Source: DATJGR01 sp041739525
GTDB taxonomy: Bacteria > Pseudomonadota > Gammaproteobacteria > Pseudomonadales > Azotimanducaceae
Assembly: GCA_041739525.1 (NCBI GenBank)
Contig: JBGSNQ010000113.1
Span: forward strand, 4,042-68,041
Length of the DNA stretch: 64,000 nt
Direction: 5' to 3'
Each line of letters opens with the position of its first letter. Within the stretch, counting starts at the first letter, position 1. Positions 41,425 to 50,567 of the stretch are shown here, piece by piece. Both the position numbers and the translations under genes were made by a program. The notes beneath the pieces were generated by a model. The model made no database searches and was not told the origin of the DNA. It saw only the letters and a list, made by a program, of their open reading frames with translations.

Positions 41425-42129
41425 GTGGCGGGTACGGCACAGTACGGCATGCAAAAGCCTTCGCGTGTCAGCTGTGTGATTCCCGTGTTCAACGGCGAGC
41501 GGTATCTCGCGGCGGCGATCGCATCTGTTCTCGCACAGACTCGGTCGCTACTCGAGGTCATCGTTGTCGATGATGGTTCGACGGACGCAACACGAAGCGT
41601 TGCCGAAACCTTCGGTACTCTTGTGTCGTATCTACACCAGGAGAACGCAGGACCGTCGAGCGCGAGGAATCTGGGCATCAGCCGGGCGTCTGGCGACTTC
41701 GTTGCGTTTCTCGACGCGGATGATCTGTGGCGCCCGAACAAGATCGATATACAGAGTGCGCGCTTCGACGCACAACCCGCATTGGCGATCAGCTCCGGGC
41801 ACATGCGCAACTTCGCGTCTCCGGATACCGGCGCTCACCTTCTGGGCGACGGCGCACCGGAACCCAACCTTTGTTCATCGATCATGGTTCGTCGTTCACT
41901 GTTCGACGAAATCGGGCTGCTCGACGTCTCGCTGAGGCATCGCGACCTTCATGAGTTCGTGCTGCGCGCGACCGACACCGGACATGTCGTCGAGGCGCTA
42001 CCTGAAGTCATGGTCGATCGACGTGTTCACGATGCAAACATGAGCCTCAACCGGAACGCCGAAGGTGAAATCGAGCTGCTTGCGATTGCTCGCGCGCGCA
42101 TCGCGCGCCGTCGTCAGTCTCGAGCATGA
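41425..42129 (+). CDS. Family 2 glycosyltransferase
   Basis: A 234-residue GT-A fold enzyme with SCVIPVFNGERYLAAAIASV, VDDGSTDAT, VAFLDADDLW (DxD) and a C-terminal RHRDLHEFVLRATDTG where the other copy has SEDTDWF. The catalytic acid is therefore less clear than in the enzyme at 39044. ATG 41449 is an alternative start. It begins the rightward arm and overlaps the next gene by 4 bp (ATGA). Confidence 0.85.
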   Translation: MAGTAQYGMQKPSRVSCVIPVFNGERYLAAAIASVLAQTRSLLEVIVVDDGSTDATRSVAETFGTLVSYLHQENAGPSSARNLGISRASGDFVAFLDADDLWRPNKIDIQSARFDAQPALAISSGHMRNFASPDTGAHLLGDGAPEPNLCSSIMVRRSLFDEIGLLDVSLRHRDLHEFVLRATDTGHVVEALPEVMVDRRVHDANMSLNRNAEGEIELLAIARARIARRRQSRA

Positions 42130-43355
42130 ACGCCGATCGGTTTTCACCTGTACCGAGAACCATCTCATGCTACGAGCTCGCGCTGCGGAACACGCTGCCG
42201 ACGCATCCGCAGAACCTGCTATTGGCAGCATGCTTGCGAGAGCCGCCCGTCGCGTCGGCGGCGTGGCGCGATTTCGTTGCGGTCGTAGGGGATGCGAAGC
42301 GTTTTTTCGAACGCAATGGCACAGGCCTCAAAGGACTGCTGCCATTCGTCGAATCCCGGTTGGCCGAGAACGGAATCGATGCGGGCAAGAGTTTCCATAC
42401 CTATGCCCGCGTCGCGTTGGTACGCGAGGCGCTGCGAAGTCGGATTTATCTGGAGATCCTGGGCGGCGTTCTGAGCGCCTTCGACAGGAACGGAGTATCC
42501 AGCGTGCTGTTGAAGGGCGGCGCAGTTTCGGCAACCGTGTACCCGCAACCGTCCCGGCGACACAATCATGCGATCGACCTGTGGATCAGCCCGGAGGCGA
42601 TGTCGCGTGCGAGCAGTGTGCTCGACGCGGCCCAGTTCGTCCGTGAAGTGCCGGGGCCCGGTGCCGCAAGCCACCGGAGATTTCGTCATCGCAGCGGGCT
42701 CGAACTGGTACTGCATTCGAAGCCGTTCTATCTGCCGCACTTTGATTTGCCCCTTGAGGAAGTCGTTGGGCGAGTCCAGAGCATCGGAATGGGCGAGGAT
42801 TCCGCGCGTGTACTGTCTCCGGAGGACTGTCTGGTCCACGTGTTGGGCCATTCGGTCTACTCCCGGTCGCGATCCAATCTGCGCTGGGTCTGTGATGCGT
42901 ACTACCTCGTGCAAAGCACTCCCAAGATGGCATGGGACGTGGTCGTAGAAACGGCGACCCGCGCTGGGTTGACGCTGCCAATCTTCGTACCGCTTCGTTG
43001 GTTGAAAGACACTCTCTCCGTACCAATACCAGAACAGACACTACATGAGCTCCTGCGTCGCGGGCGCCCGGATGGCGTTCAGGTCGAGGGCATCTACTCG
43101 GCGCTTCTGCATACATCAGCGTCGCCGCGCAAAGCGTTTGGATGGACCCGCGGAAGCTGGCGAACCGCGTTGGGATTTGTCAGGTTCTGCGTGGCGCCTT
43201 CACCTCGATACATGCGTTGGAGATACAACGCGCCGCGATGGAAGTTGCCCTACCTTTACGTTTCACGCTTGTTGAGGTTCGCAGCTCGAGCTTCGCGCCG
43301 CGCGATCCCTCGATGGCGGGGTGGTGCCGCGCCGAACGTTGGGGCAGTGAATTGA
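42126..43355 (+). CDS. Nucleotidyltransferase-fold protein (NTP_transf_5-like), copy 1
   Basis: A 409-residue protein of the family often labelled 'nucleotidyltransferase family protein'. The core motif is VLLKGGAVSATVYPQPSRR followed by NHAIDLWI; the family's usual R..D.DL metal motif is present only as HAIDLW, so a catalytic Asp may be lost. EDCLVHVLGHSVYSR and LRWVCDAYYLV are family features. Members accompany PqqD- and HprK-like genes in RiPP-type and polysaccharide loci. It is coupled to both neighbours by 4-bp overlaps. Confidence 0.75.
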   Translation: MNADRFSPVPRTISCYELALRNTLPTHPQNLLLAACLREPPVASAAWRDFVAVVGDAKRFFERNGTGLKGLLPFVESRLAENGIDAGKSFHTYARVALVREALRSRIYLEILGGVLSAFDRNGVSSVLLKGGAVSATVYPQPSRRHNHAIDLWISPEAMSRASSVLDAAQFVREVPGPGAASHRRFRHRSGLELVLHSKPFYLPHFDLPLEEVVGRVQSIGMGEDSARVLSPEDCLVHVLGHSVYSRSRSNLRWVCDAYYLVQSTPKMAWDVVVETATRAGLTLPIFVPLRWLKDTLSVPIPEQTLHELLRRGRPDGVQVEGIYSALLHTSASPRKAFGWTRGSWRTALGFVRFCVAPSPRYMRWRYNAPRWKLPYLYVSRLLRFAARASRRAIPRWRGGAAPNVGAVN

Positions 43356-44575
43356 CGAAGTCGAAGCCGCTGCTCGCCTCATGCGACCCTGAGCTCGCGT
43401 GCATGTGTCTTGCCGCACGTACGCAGTTCGGCCCGGCAGAAGCACTGCAAGTAGCGTCACTGGTCCGCGATGGGCTCAACTTTCCGGTGTTTCTCGCGCA
43501 GTTGGAAAGACACTATGTCGCACCGCTCGTCTTGCGCAGTCTGAACTCCATCGGCGGTGCGGGCATTCCTTCGCGAGTGCTCGAGACGATGCGTGTTCGT
43601 TCACGGATCACGGCGTGGAAGAGCGAGCTCTTTGCGGCCGAACTGGTGCGGCTTTTCGAGCTGTTCGAACGTCGTTCGATTCAGGTGATCAACTACAAGG
43701 GGGCAGTTGCGGCCGGGCAGTTCTACGGAGCAGTCGCGTTGCGCAACTTCAACGATCTCGATTTTCTCGTGAGACGCGCCGACCTGTCGGCGATCGTCGC
43801 GCTGCTCGAGGAGGAGGGGTACGCCAACTCCAGCCAGTTTACCGCTGACCAATTCGAGCACGTGGTCGCTGAGTTCAAGGAGTTCGTCTTTCGCCGTGGC
43901 GAGTTCTCGTTGGAGCCGCATTGGTCGTTGACCGGCAAACGCTACCCGTTCGAGACCGACTACGAGGGGTTCTGGCAGCGTGCAGGAGTCTGGAACTTCA
44001 ACGGCGTCGCGTTGCGCGTTTTCGCGCCCGAAGATGCACTGCTGGTGCATTGTCTGGTCGGCGCAAAAGGTCGCTGGCAGCGTTTGCAGATGGTATGTGA
44101 CGTGGCGGAATGCGTGAGGGCCTGCCCCGACATGGATTGGTCGCGTGTGAATGAGATGTCCAGAGCCACCGGTACCGTGCGCATTCTCCACGTCGGACTG
44201 CTTCTCGCCGCTGAACTATCGGGCGCGCAATTGCCGGACGATGTGGCAGTAGCGGTTCGTAAGTCCCCTCAGGTAAGGAGCCTTGCGCGAACAGTGCTGA
44301 GTTCATGGAAGGTGCGGGCGACGCAGCGTCGCTTCTTGCCAGACTCACCGAGCATTTTTTCGCCGATGCTGTTCCGGCAGCGCGAACGCTTTAGGGATCG
44401 TTGGCGCTACTTGTGGCGCACCACTACAACACCGTCAGTGCTTCACATGGAACGTTTGCCGCTGCCCAAATGGTTGTACCCGGCCTATCGCGTGGCAGTG
44501 CCGTTCCATGACTATGTGCTGGTGCCGTTACGAAGGCTTGTGTTCCAAAGCAACGTTTCGCCGCCGAAACCATGA
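43352..44575 (+). CDS. Nucleotidyltransferase-fold protein (NTP_transf_5-like), copy 2
   Basis: A protein of about 407 residues in the same family as its neighbour. Here the motif is complete: VINYKGAVAAGQFYGAVALR followed by NFNDLDFLV (DLD metal pair), so this copy is the likelier active one. PEDALLVHCLVGAKGRWQRL and MVCDVAECV follow. I use TTG 43352, which overlaps the previous stop as TTGA like its neighbours; ATG 43403 is an alternative, and the open frame to 43142 lies inside the upstream gene. Overlaps the sulfotransferase by 4 bp. Confidence 0.75.
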   Translation: MTKSKPLLASCDPELACMCLAARTQFGPAEALQVASLVRDGLNFPVFLAQLERHYVAPLVLRSLNSIGGAGIPSRVLETMRVRSRITAWKSELFAAELVRLFELFERRSIQVINYKGAVAAGQFYGAVALRNFNDLDFLVRRADLSAIVALLEEEGYANSSQFTADQFEHVVAEFKEFVFRRGEFSLEPHWSLTGKRYPFETDYEGFWQRAGVWNFNGVALRVFAPEDALLVHCLVGAKGRWQRLQMVCDVAECVRACPDMDWSRVNEMSRATGTVRILHVGLLLAAELSGAQLPDDVAVAVRKSPQVRSLARTVLSSWKVRATQRRFLPDSPSIFSPMLFRQRERFRDRWRYLWRTTTTPSVLHMERLPLPKWLYPAYRVAVPFHDYVLVPLRRLVFQSNVSPPKP

Positions 44576-45288
44576 CCACAAAGTTCGTGATTTACGGACA
44601 ATCGCGGTCCGGCAGCACGCTGCTCGTAGAGCTGATCAACACACATCCCGACGTACATTGCGATGGAGAGCTGTTCAATGAAGACGCAGCTCGAATCGGC
44701 AACCGCGTGCTGCTGAGCCTGGTCAGAGCGTTTCCGATGCCGTATCTCATCCACAGGCGACGTCGCGCCGACGCAAAGGCCTACGGATTCAAACTGCTCT
44801 TCTACCACCTGCCCAGAACGCGTCAGGTGATGAAGATCCTTGCTTTGACGGGTTGGAAGTTCGTTCATGTGTATAGGAAGAACATCGCGCGCCAGTCGCT
44901 ATCGAACATCGTCGCCGAGACCACGCAACGTTGGCATAAGCGTGGCGACGATGCCGCCGCCCCGAAAGGAATCCACGTCAGCGTTGCACAGCTGCAGCGG
45001 GAGATTGAGGTCCGACAGCGCTGGCGCTCGAGGGAAAACGATCTCATCAGGCGTATCGATCATCTCGATCTGTGTTACGAAGACGACCTCGAGCGGGCTG
45101 CCGACTGGCCGGCGACCGCAGACAAGCTATCGAGGTATCTCGGGTTGGCGCCGTTCAAACCGGGCAATGTCACGCTGAAGAAGATCATTCGAGGAACAGA
45201 CGACAACCTGATCGAGAACTACGCGGAGCTGAGCCCCCTTCTGGAATCCGGCGAAATCTCCTCTGGTTACGCAGGCGAGTGCCGCTGA
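44572..45288 (+). CDS. Sulfotransferase
   Basis: A 238-residue PAPS-dependent sulfotransferase. GQSRSGSTLLVELINTHPDV (residues 9-28) is the 5'-phosphosulfate loop, and VHVYRKNIARQSLS is the 3'-phosphate motif with Arg and Ser. It adds sulfate to a hydroxyl or amine of a sugar, peptide or lipid. Its ATG overlaps the preceding stop by 4 bp. As the last gene of the operon it points to a sulfated product. Confidence 0.85.
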   Translation: MTTKFVIYGQSRSGSTLLVELINTHPDVHCDGELFNEDAARIGNRVLLSLVRAFPMPYLIHRRRRADAKAYGFKLLFYHLPRTRQVMKILALTGWKFVHVYRKNIARQSLSNIVAETTQRWHKRGDDAAAPKGIHVSVAQLQREIEVRQRWRSRENDLIRRIDHLDLCYEDDLERAADWPATADKLSRYLGLAPFKPGNVTLKKIIRGTDDNLIENYAELSPLLESGEISSGYAGECR

Positions 45289-45400
45289 CGAGGCGGATGA
45301 GCCGGGTAGGGGAGTTCCTACGGTGATTGGCGGGTTCCGTGAGCTTCCAACGCCGCTGCGGCGTGTCATGTTGGGCGCGTACGACAACGTGAGGTGTGTC

Positions 45401-45568
45401 ATGTTCAATTGGGCAATCATTTTCCTGGTCGTTGCGCTCGTTGCGGGCGTACTCGGCTTTTCCGGCATCGCCGGTACCGCAACGCAAATCGCATGGATTC
45501 TGTTCGTAGTCGGGCTGGTAATGGCGCTCGTGTTCTTTCTGGGCGGACGGCGGCCACCGAGCTTATGA
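45401..45568 (+). CDS. DUF1328 (YtjA-type) small membrane protein
   Basis: A 55-residue protein with two hydrophobic helices (AIIFLVVALVAGVLGFSG and ILFVVGLVMALVFFLGG). Length and pattern match YtjA, a widespread small membrane protein of unknown role often induced by stress. ATG 45401 begins the family's conserved MFNWA; the frame is open to 45323. Confidence 0.85.
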   Translation: MFNWAIIFLVVALVAGVLGFSGIAGTATQIAWILFVVGLVMALVFFLGGRRPPSL

Positions 45569-45582
45569 CGCGGTGATGCCGG

Positions 45583-45613
45583 CGGGCCGACATGCGTCGG
45601 CCCGTCACTTTTT
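45583..45613 (+). terminator. Intrinsic terminator after the DUF1328 gene
   Basis: CGGGCCGAC (45583-45591) and GTCGGCCCG (45596-45604) form a perfect 9-bp stem with the loop ATGC, followed by TTTTT at 45609-45613. Strong rho-independent terminator. Confidence 0.88.
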
Positions 45614-45631
45614 GCGCTGTAGGAGCTCATC

Positions 45632-45889
45632 GTGACCGAAGCGTCAGCGCCGCTGGACCAATACAAAGGCTACTTGTATCGGACGTGCATCTGGCAACCG
45701 GAAGCAGGTGGGCAGTACTCGTTCGATGTCAGCTTGCAGAAGGACTGCGCCGGGCAGGTGAAACGCGCGAGCGGCTTGGTCAGGGAATTCCAGTACTTCA
45801 ATGACGAAGTGAAGGCCACCGCGGCCGCAAAACTCTGGGCCGAGAACTACATCGACTGTGTCGAACGGGGCGAGCTGCATCCGTGGTAG
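45632..45889 (+). CDS. Small protein, unknown function
   Basis: An 85-residue soluble protein from GTG 45632 with an AGGAG ribosome site 7 bases upstream. It has several Trp/Tyr residues (YRTCIWQPEAGGQYSF) and two Cys. No family recognised. It is followed by another small gene, 77 bp away. Confidence 0.55.
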   Translation: MTEASAPLDQYKGYLYRTCIWQPEAGGQYSFDVSLQKDCAGQVKRASGLVREFQYFNDEVKATAAAKLWAENYIDCVERGELHPW

Positions 45890-45966
45890 TACGGGATTGG
45901 AGTATCGAAGGGAAGAGCGTACGTTTCGTGGAACCGACACGCTATTGGGCGCGAGGAGGGGGAACC

Positions 45967-46173
45967 ATGACGCTGCGGATGATCCGATCGTACGAAACGG
46001 AAGTGTACGCAACCGAAAAAGAAGGCTATGTCGCAATCAAACAAACGGGCGACGAAGGCGATGAAGACCTCGTTCTACTGACCGCCGCTCAATTGCCCTC
46101 GATGATCAAAGAACTGCAGGCGCTCTACGAGAAGCGCGAAGAATGGGAACACGAACGTCCCGACCGGTTCTGA
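45967..46173 (+). CDS. Small acidic protein, unknown function
   Basis: A 68-residue acidic protein (MTLRMIRSYETEVYATEKEG, then DEGDEDLVLLTAAQLPSMIK). ATG 45967 has GAGGAGGGGGAA just upstream; an open frame from 45883 is less likely. No family recognised; the C-terminal helix (IKELQALYEKREEWEHE) may pair with a partner. Confidence 0.55.
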   Translation: MTLRMIRSYETEVYATEKEGYVAIKQTGDEGDEDLVLLTAAQLPSMIKELQALYEKREEWEHERPDRF

Positions 46174-46222
46174 GCGGCAGCGTCTCGGTGGTACTCTCGC
46201 CACCGATACCGGGGGGACGGCC

Positions 46223-47044
46223 ATGCTCAGAGAGATCACGCAAGACGAAATCGGCCAATACGAACGCGATGGCGCTATCTGCCTGAGAGGCTTGTTCGAA
46301 CCCGCTTGGGTAGAACGAATATCGCACGCACTCGAACGGTTGCTGAATACCGATCGGGGTAAACGCGGCGATCTCACGGCGCCCAATTCTCCGGGCCGTT
46401 TCAACAACGCCACGTTCATGTGGCGCTTCGATCCGGACTTTCGCGCATTCGTATTCGATTCACCCGCGGCCGAGATCGCTCGTCAGCTGATGCGGTCGCG
46501 CACCAGTCGATTCCTCTACGACCATCTTTTCGTCAAGGAACCCCACACGCGGGAAGCGACGCCGTGGCACCACGATCAGCCGTATTGGCCGGTGCGCGGC
46601 GAACAGGTGTGTTCGATCTGGTTGTCGCTCGACTCGGTTACGAAACAGACGAGCGGACTCGAGTACATCAAAGGTTCGCACCGATGGCCGAGCCGCTATC
46701 GCCCCGAGGTGTGGGGCAACGGCACTGAAACGTGGCGCAAGCTGGGATTGCTCGATTCACAGGAAGAATCGATTCCCGACATCGAGGCGCAGCGCGAGAA
46801 CTACGAATTCCTGAGCTGGGACGTGGAGCCCGGCGACTGCCTGGTGCATCACTCGTTGGCGATTCACGGCTCGGCGGGCAACAGCTCCGCAACGCAACGA
46901 CGGCGCGCGTTAGCCACCCGCTGGATCGGAGACGACGCGGTTTATGCGCCCGCACCGGGCTCGTTCAATCTGCTGCTCGATGCGACGCTCACACCCGGTC
47001 AGCCGTTCGGCGGCGAGAAATTCCCGCTTGTCCGCTCGTCATAA
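46223..47044 (+). CDS. Phytanoyl-CoA dioxygenase (PhyH) family protein
   Basis: A 273-residue Fe(II)/2-oxoglutarate oxygenase with WHHDQPYWPVRG (His-x-Asp of the facial triad) and VHHSLAIHGSAGNSS (distal His), followed by RRALATRWIGDD with the 2-oxoglutarate Arg. It differs from the PhyH protein at 36003 in sequence and length, so the two are not recent duplicates. Substrate unknown; it stands alone, 49 bp after a small gene. Confidence 0.85.
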   Translation: MLREITQDEIGQYERDGAICLRGLFEPAWVERISHALERLLNTDRGKRGDLTAPNSPGRFNNATFMWRFDPDFRAFVFDSPAAEIARQLMRSRTSRFLYDHLFVKEPHTREATPWHHDQPYWPVRGEQVCSIWLSLDSVTKQTSGLEYIKGSHRWPSRYRPEVWGNGTETWRKLGLLDSQEESIPDIEAQRENYEFLSWDVEPGDCLVHHSLAIHGSAGNSSATQRRRALATRWIGDDAVYAPAPGSFNLLLDATLTPGQPFGGEKFPLVRSS

Positions 47045-47111
47045 ACGCGGACGCGCGATAGCCGAAACGTGAATGGGTGCGGCAGCGCGGGGGCGCTGCC
47101 GCTGCTCGACT

Positions 47112-47321
47112 TCAACCGGTCGGAGCTTCTACTTCAGCAAGCCGGTCACTGATTTTGCGGACGTTCTGCGCCTTGGCGCGGGGACGCAACACCATGCTTT
47201 CGTGGCTGCGCGACACGCTGATTTCGTCGCCCAGCTCCCGCATCGTCATCTTTTCGATGTCGGTTTCCGGGCTCAGTTGCAAACGCACGTCGCCGTCTAC
47301 GATGGTAATCGTGGTCTTCAT
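47112..47321 (-). CDS. Small protein, unknown function
   Basis: A 69-residue protein (MKTTITIVDGDVRLQLSPET, then EKMTMRELGDEISVSRS) with a GGAGAG ribosome site 7 bases before its ATG. It is the only sensible frame in this interval and runs opposite to its neighbours. No family recognised. Confidence 0.5.
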   Translation of the reverse strand: MKTTITIVDGDVRLQLSPETDIEKMTMRELGDEISVSRSHESMVLRPRAKAQNVRKISDRLAEVEAPTG

Positions 47322-47483
47322 TGGCGGTCTCTCCAGTACATCGATCCGCGGGTTTGCGGATCACTCTTTCGGGGCCGGGAGTGATTCTCGCCGCGCTCCA
47401 CCCCGGGGGCTGTAGCGACAGTGTTGGAAATGTGCGTGAGCTGTGTGGACGCCGGCACCACGCGGGATGGTAGCCTGCACGGC

Positions 47484-48893
47484 ATGATGTTCCGATCGTT
47501 AGACCCCGCGGAGTTCAAGCTCGGCCGCCGGCACCTGTTTGCCTACGGCTGGCTCAACGTGCCCCTGTCCATCGCCGGCCTGCCGCTCGCTATCTATATC
47601 CCGTCCTTTTATGCCACCGAACTGGGCATGTCGCTGGCGGCGATCGGCTGGATCCTGATGCTGGCGCGGATTTCGGACATCGTCACCGACCCGGTCATCG
47701 GCATTCTTTCGGACAAAACCCCTGAACGATGGGGACGCCGCCGCTTGTGGATGATCGGCGGCATTCCGCTCATGGCGGTCGCGATCTACATGGTGTTTTC
47801 GCCCAGCGGACAGGTCGGCTTCTTCTACACGTTCTTCTGGATCTCGCTGCTGTACATCGCATGGACCATCGTGACTATTCCGTACTCCGCGTGGGGTGCA
47901 GAACTGTCGCTCGACTATCGCGAGCGAACGCTGATCACCGGCTGGCGCGAGATGCTGGGCATCGTCGGCCAGCTATTGGTAATGGCGCTGCCCGTGGCAT
48001 TGCCGTGGCTCGCGGTACAGGGTTTTACCAGCCTCGAAAACACCCGCGGCGACTCGATGGCGCCGCTGTTGCACATCGTTGCGGTGATCACCGTGGTTAC
48101 GCTGTTCGTTTCGCTCGCAGGCCTGTTGTGGACGTTGCCCGAAGTGCGCGTGCCCACCTCGCACGTCAACTGGTTCTCCGGCATGCGCGTCATCTGGCGC
48201 AACGGTCCGTTCAAACGGCTGATCCTCGTGAACGTCTTCAACGGCATGGGTTGGACGGTGTGCGGCACGCTGTTCGTCTTTTACGTGCGCTACATTCTCG
48301 AAGCAGGCCTTGCTGCAACCGGTTGGCTGCTGCTGGTCTATTACACCGCCGGCGTAATCGGCGCGCCCCTTTGTACGAAGGGCGGCAACCTGATCGGCAA
48401 ACACCGGATGTGGGCTTGGACGATCATCTTCACGTGCGTTGCATATCTCCCGGCGACGCTGCTCGGCCCCGGTGACGAGCTGTGGTTCGCGCTGATCCTC
48501 TCGTTCACCGGATTGTCGATTGCTAACGGCGGCATCCTGGGTTCGTCGATGTCGGCGGACGTGATCGACATCGACACGCTGCGCAGCGGCCAGCAACGCG
48601 GCGCCCTGTTCATGGCGTTGTGGGCATTGGCGTCGAAGTTTGCCGCGGCGCTCGGTGCGCTGGTGGCACTGAATCTGCTCGACATCATGGGTTTCGAACC
48701 TGCGGATCATGACGCCGCCGGCAAGCCCGCGTTGCTGTTCCTCTACATCGTGTTACCGATCATCTGCTGGTTGATTGCCGCCGCGATCATCTGGAACTAT
48801 CCGATCACCGAAGTGCGGCATAAGCGGATACGCGCGCGGGTGGAACGAAAAATCGCGGCAAACGCCTCAACACAACTGTTGGCGGCTGATTGA
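47484..48893 (+). CDS. GPH-type (MFS_2) sugar/solute:cation symporter
   Basis: A protein of about 469 residues with twelve hydrophobic helices. LARISDIVTDPVIGILSD and GRRRLW fit the GPH family (glycoside-pentoside-hexuronide), whose 'D..tDp..G.lSDrt' motif binds the cation. It would import a glycoside or similar molecule with H+ or Na+. ATG 47484 starts the conserved region; the frame is open to 47421. The next gene follows after 4 bp, so they are co-transcribed. Confidence 0.87.
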   Translation: MMFRSLDPAEFKLGRRHLFAYGWLNVPLSIAGLPLAIYIPSFYATELGMSLAAIGWILMLARISDIVTDPVIGILSDKTPERWGRRRLWMIGGIPLMAVAIYMVFSPSGQVGFFYTFFWISLLYIAWTIVTIPYSAWGAELSLDYRERTLITGWREMLGIVGQLLVMALPVALPWLAVQGFTSLENTRGDSMAPLLHIVAVITVVTLFVSLAGLLWTLPEVRVPTSHVNWFSGMRVIWRNGPFKRLILVNVFNGMGWTVCGTLFVFYVRYILEAGLAATGWLLLVYYTAGVIGAPLCTKGGNLIGKHRMWAWTIIFTCVAYLPATLLGPGDELWFALILSFTGLSIANGGILGSSMSADVIDIDTLRSGQQRGALFMALWALASKFAAALGALVALNLLDIMGFEPADHDAAGKPALLFLYIVLPIICWLIAAAIIWNYPITEVRHKRIRARVERKIAANASTQLLAAD

Positions 48894-48897
48894 GACG

Positions 48898-49593
48898 GTG
48901 CGCAACACGTACAACATCAGTTTGTTGCGGCGGCGCATCCAGGAGGCGCTGCCGAGAACGCTGTCGCCCCAGGGCGAATCGGCAGTAGAGGGGTTTCTGT
49001 CGCTGCCTGGTGCCAGTGCTTGGCGGCCGGACCGGCTGGGGCTTAGAGAGTTGTCGTTCATCTTCGATATCGGGCTGCCGTTCGCGTTGATCGGCGACAA
49101 GCCCGTTGCGAAAACCCTCGGCCTGCACGCCGGCGATGCGGTTCGCGATGGGCGACTACCGGAATCAACCCTGTGGAGCGCCGTGCATGCCGTTGCGCTG
49201 TTGTGCCATTGGGGACTCGATGTGCGGTTGGTAAGCACCGCAATGGCGCCGTTGCAGTTCGAGGTTCAGATGCCCGGCGGCGCACCGTTCACACTCGACG
49301 TGAGACGCGCGGTTCTCGAGCCCGCGAGCTCCGGACTCGTGGCGCTCGACATGCGTGGCGCAACCGTGAGCTTCGACGCTGCGGCCGCGTACTACTGCGA
49401 GCAGTTCGCCGCCGGCCTTGTCGGGGTGCTGCTGTTCGAGCCGCGCTTCTGGATCGGCGTGGAGCAGAAAGAGTGGCTGCACATGGCACGACTCGCTCCG
49501 GACGTGGTTGGTTTGGAACCGCGCGTGCTCGGATGTGCCGACGGTGACCGATTCGCCGGCGCGCAGGCGTTGCGGTTGCCCCTGTTAATCTGA
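48898..49593 (+). CDS. Uncharacterised protein downstream of the GPH symporter
   Basis: A 231-residue soluble protein from GTG 48898, 4 bp after the symporter stop. No signal peptide or known motif; the middle (FIFDIGLPFALIGDKPVAKT) and C-terminus look alpha/beta. The open frame extends to 48775 inside the symporter gene, an extension I reject. Function unknown; context suggests a role with the transported compound or the LLM enzyme that follows. Confidence 0.6.
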   Translation: MRNTYNISLLRRRIQEALPRTLSPQGESAVEGFLSLPGASAWRPDRLGLRELSFIFDIGLPFALIGDKPVAKTLGLHAGDAVRDGRLPESTLWSAVHAVALLCHWGLDVRLVSTAMAPLQFEVQMPGGAPFTLDVRRAVLEPASSGLVALDMRGATVSFDAAAAYYCEQFAAGLVGVLLFEPRFWIGVEQKEWLHMARLAPDVVGLEPRVLGCADGDRFAGAQALRLPLLI

Positions 49594-49631
49594 AGAGACG
49601 AATCTGGAACGACAGCAGAAGGAGAGATGCC

Positions 49632-50555
49632 GTGAAGCTCGCCATTGATTTTCCATCGATCGCGTTTCGCGAAGGTCCCGCGGCGGTCGCGAAGCTCGCC
49701 ATGGAGGTGGAGCGTATCGGTTACGACCAACTCGACATCTTCGACCACGTCGTAATGGGATTTCCGATCGAAGGCCGTACCGATCTGCAGTACCCGGCAA
49801 AGATGCCGATTCTGGAGGCGCTGGTAACGCTGGGGTTCTGTGCGGCGGTGACGTCTCGGATCGGGCTCGGCACGGAAGTGTTGGTGCTGCCGCAACGGCA
49901 ACCGGTGCTCGTCGCCAAACAAGTGAGCACGCTCGACACATTGTCGGGCGGGCGAGTGCGCCTTGGTGTGGGCGTTGGCTGGCAATCGTCCGAATACGAT
50001 GCGCTCGGCGAATCGTTCGGCGATCGCGGCAAGCGCATGGACGAAGCGTTGCAGGTTCTGCGCGCGTGCTGGCGCGACGAGCGCGTCGACTTCTCCGGCG
50101 ACCACTACAACGTCACGGCAATGGGCATGGAGCCGAAACCCCCGCAGGGTGCGGCGTTGCCGATCTGGGTGGGTGGCCATTCGCCCCCTGCGTTACGCCG
50201 CGTTGGGCAATACGGTGACGGCTGGTTGGCGGCACTCGTCAACAACAGGGAACGCGTAGCCAAGGGAATGCAGACCATCCGCGAGCATGCACAGAGTTTC
50301 GGCCGAGACCCTAACTCGATTCAGTTTCAGACCATGCTGGCGCCGCCGCCGCGTGAAAACGACGACGGTAAGGGGAAGGGGTTCTTCGCCGATCCCGATC
50401 GCGTTGCACGCAGGGCGGCCGACATCGCGGAACTCGGTTTCGGCTGGGTGTCGCTGAACGGCACCAACCTGTTTCAATCAGGCGCCCGAACGGTCGCGGC
50501 GATGGTCGACGCATTCGGTGTGCTGCACGAGCGGTTGCGCCGGGAAGTGGGCTGA
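49632..50555 (+). CDS. LLM-class flavin (F420/FMN-dependent) oxidoreductase
   Basis: A 307-residue luciferase-like monooxygenase TIM barrel. MKLAIDFPSIAFREG starts the barrel, FDHVVMGFP carries conserved His, LGTEVLVLPQRQPVLVAKQV, GGRVRLGVGVGWQ and PIWVGGHSPPALRR are classical LLM motifs. The sequence looks close to the F420-dependent branch; FMN use cannot be excluded. GTG 49632 is used. It probably belongs to one operon with the genes around it. Confidence 0.88.
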   Translation: MKLAIDFPSIAFREGPAAVAKLAMEVERIGYDQLDIFDHVVMGFPIEGRTDLQYPAKMPILEALVTLGFCAAVTSRIGLGTEVLVLPQRQPVLVAKQVSTLDTLSGGRVRLGVGVGWQSSEYDALGESFGDRGKRMDEALQVLRACWRDERVDFSGDHYNVTAMGMEPKPPQGAALPIWVGGHSPPALRRVGQYGDGWLAALVNNRERVAKGMQTIREHAQSFGRDPNSIQFQTMLAPPPRENDDGKGKGFFADPDRVARRAADIAELGFGWVSLNGTNLFQSGARTVAAMVDAFGVLHERLRREVG

Positions 50556-50567
50556 CGCTTTTCGCGC

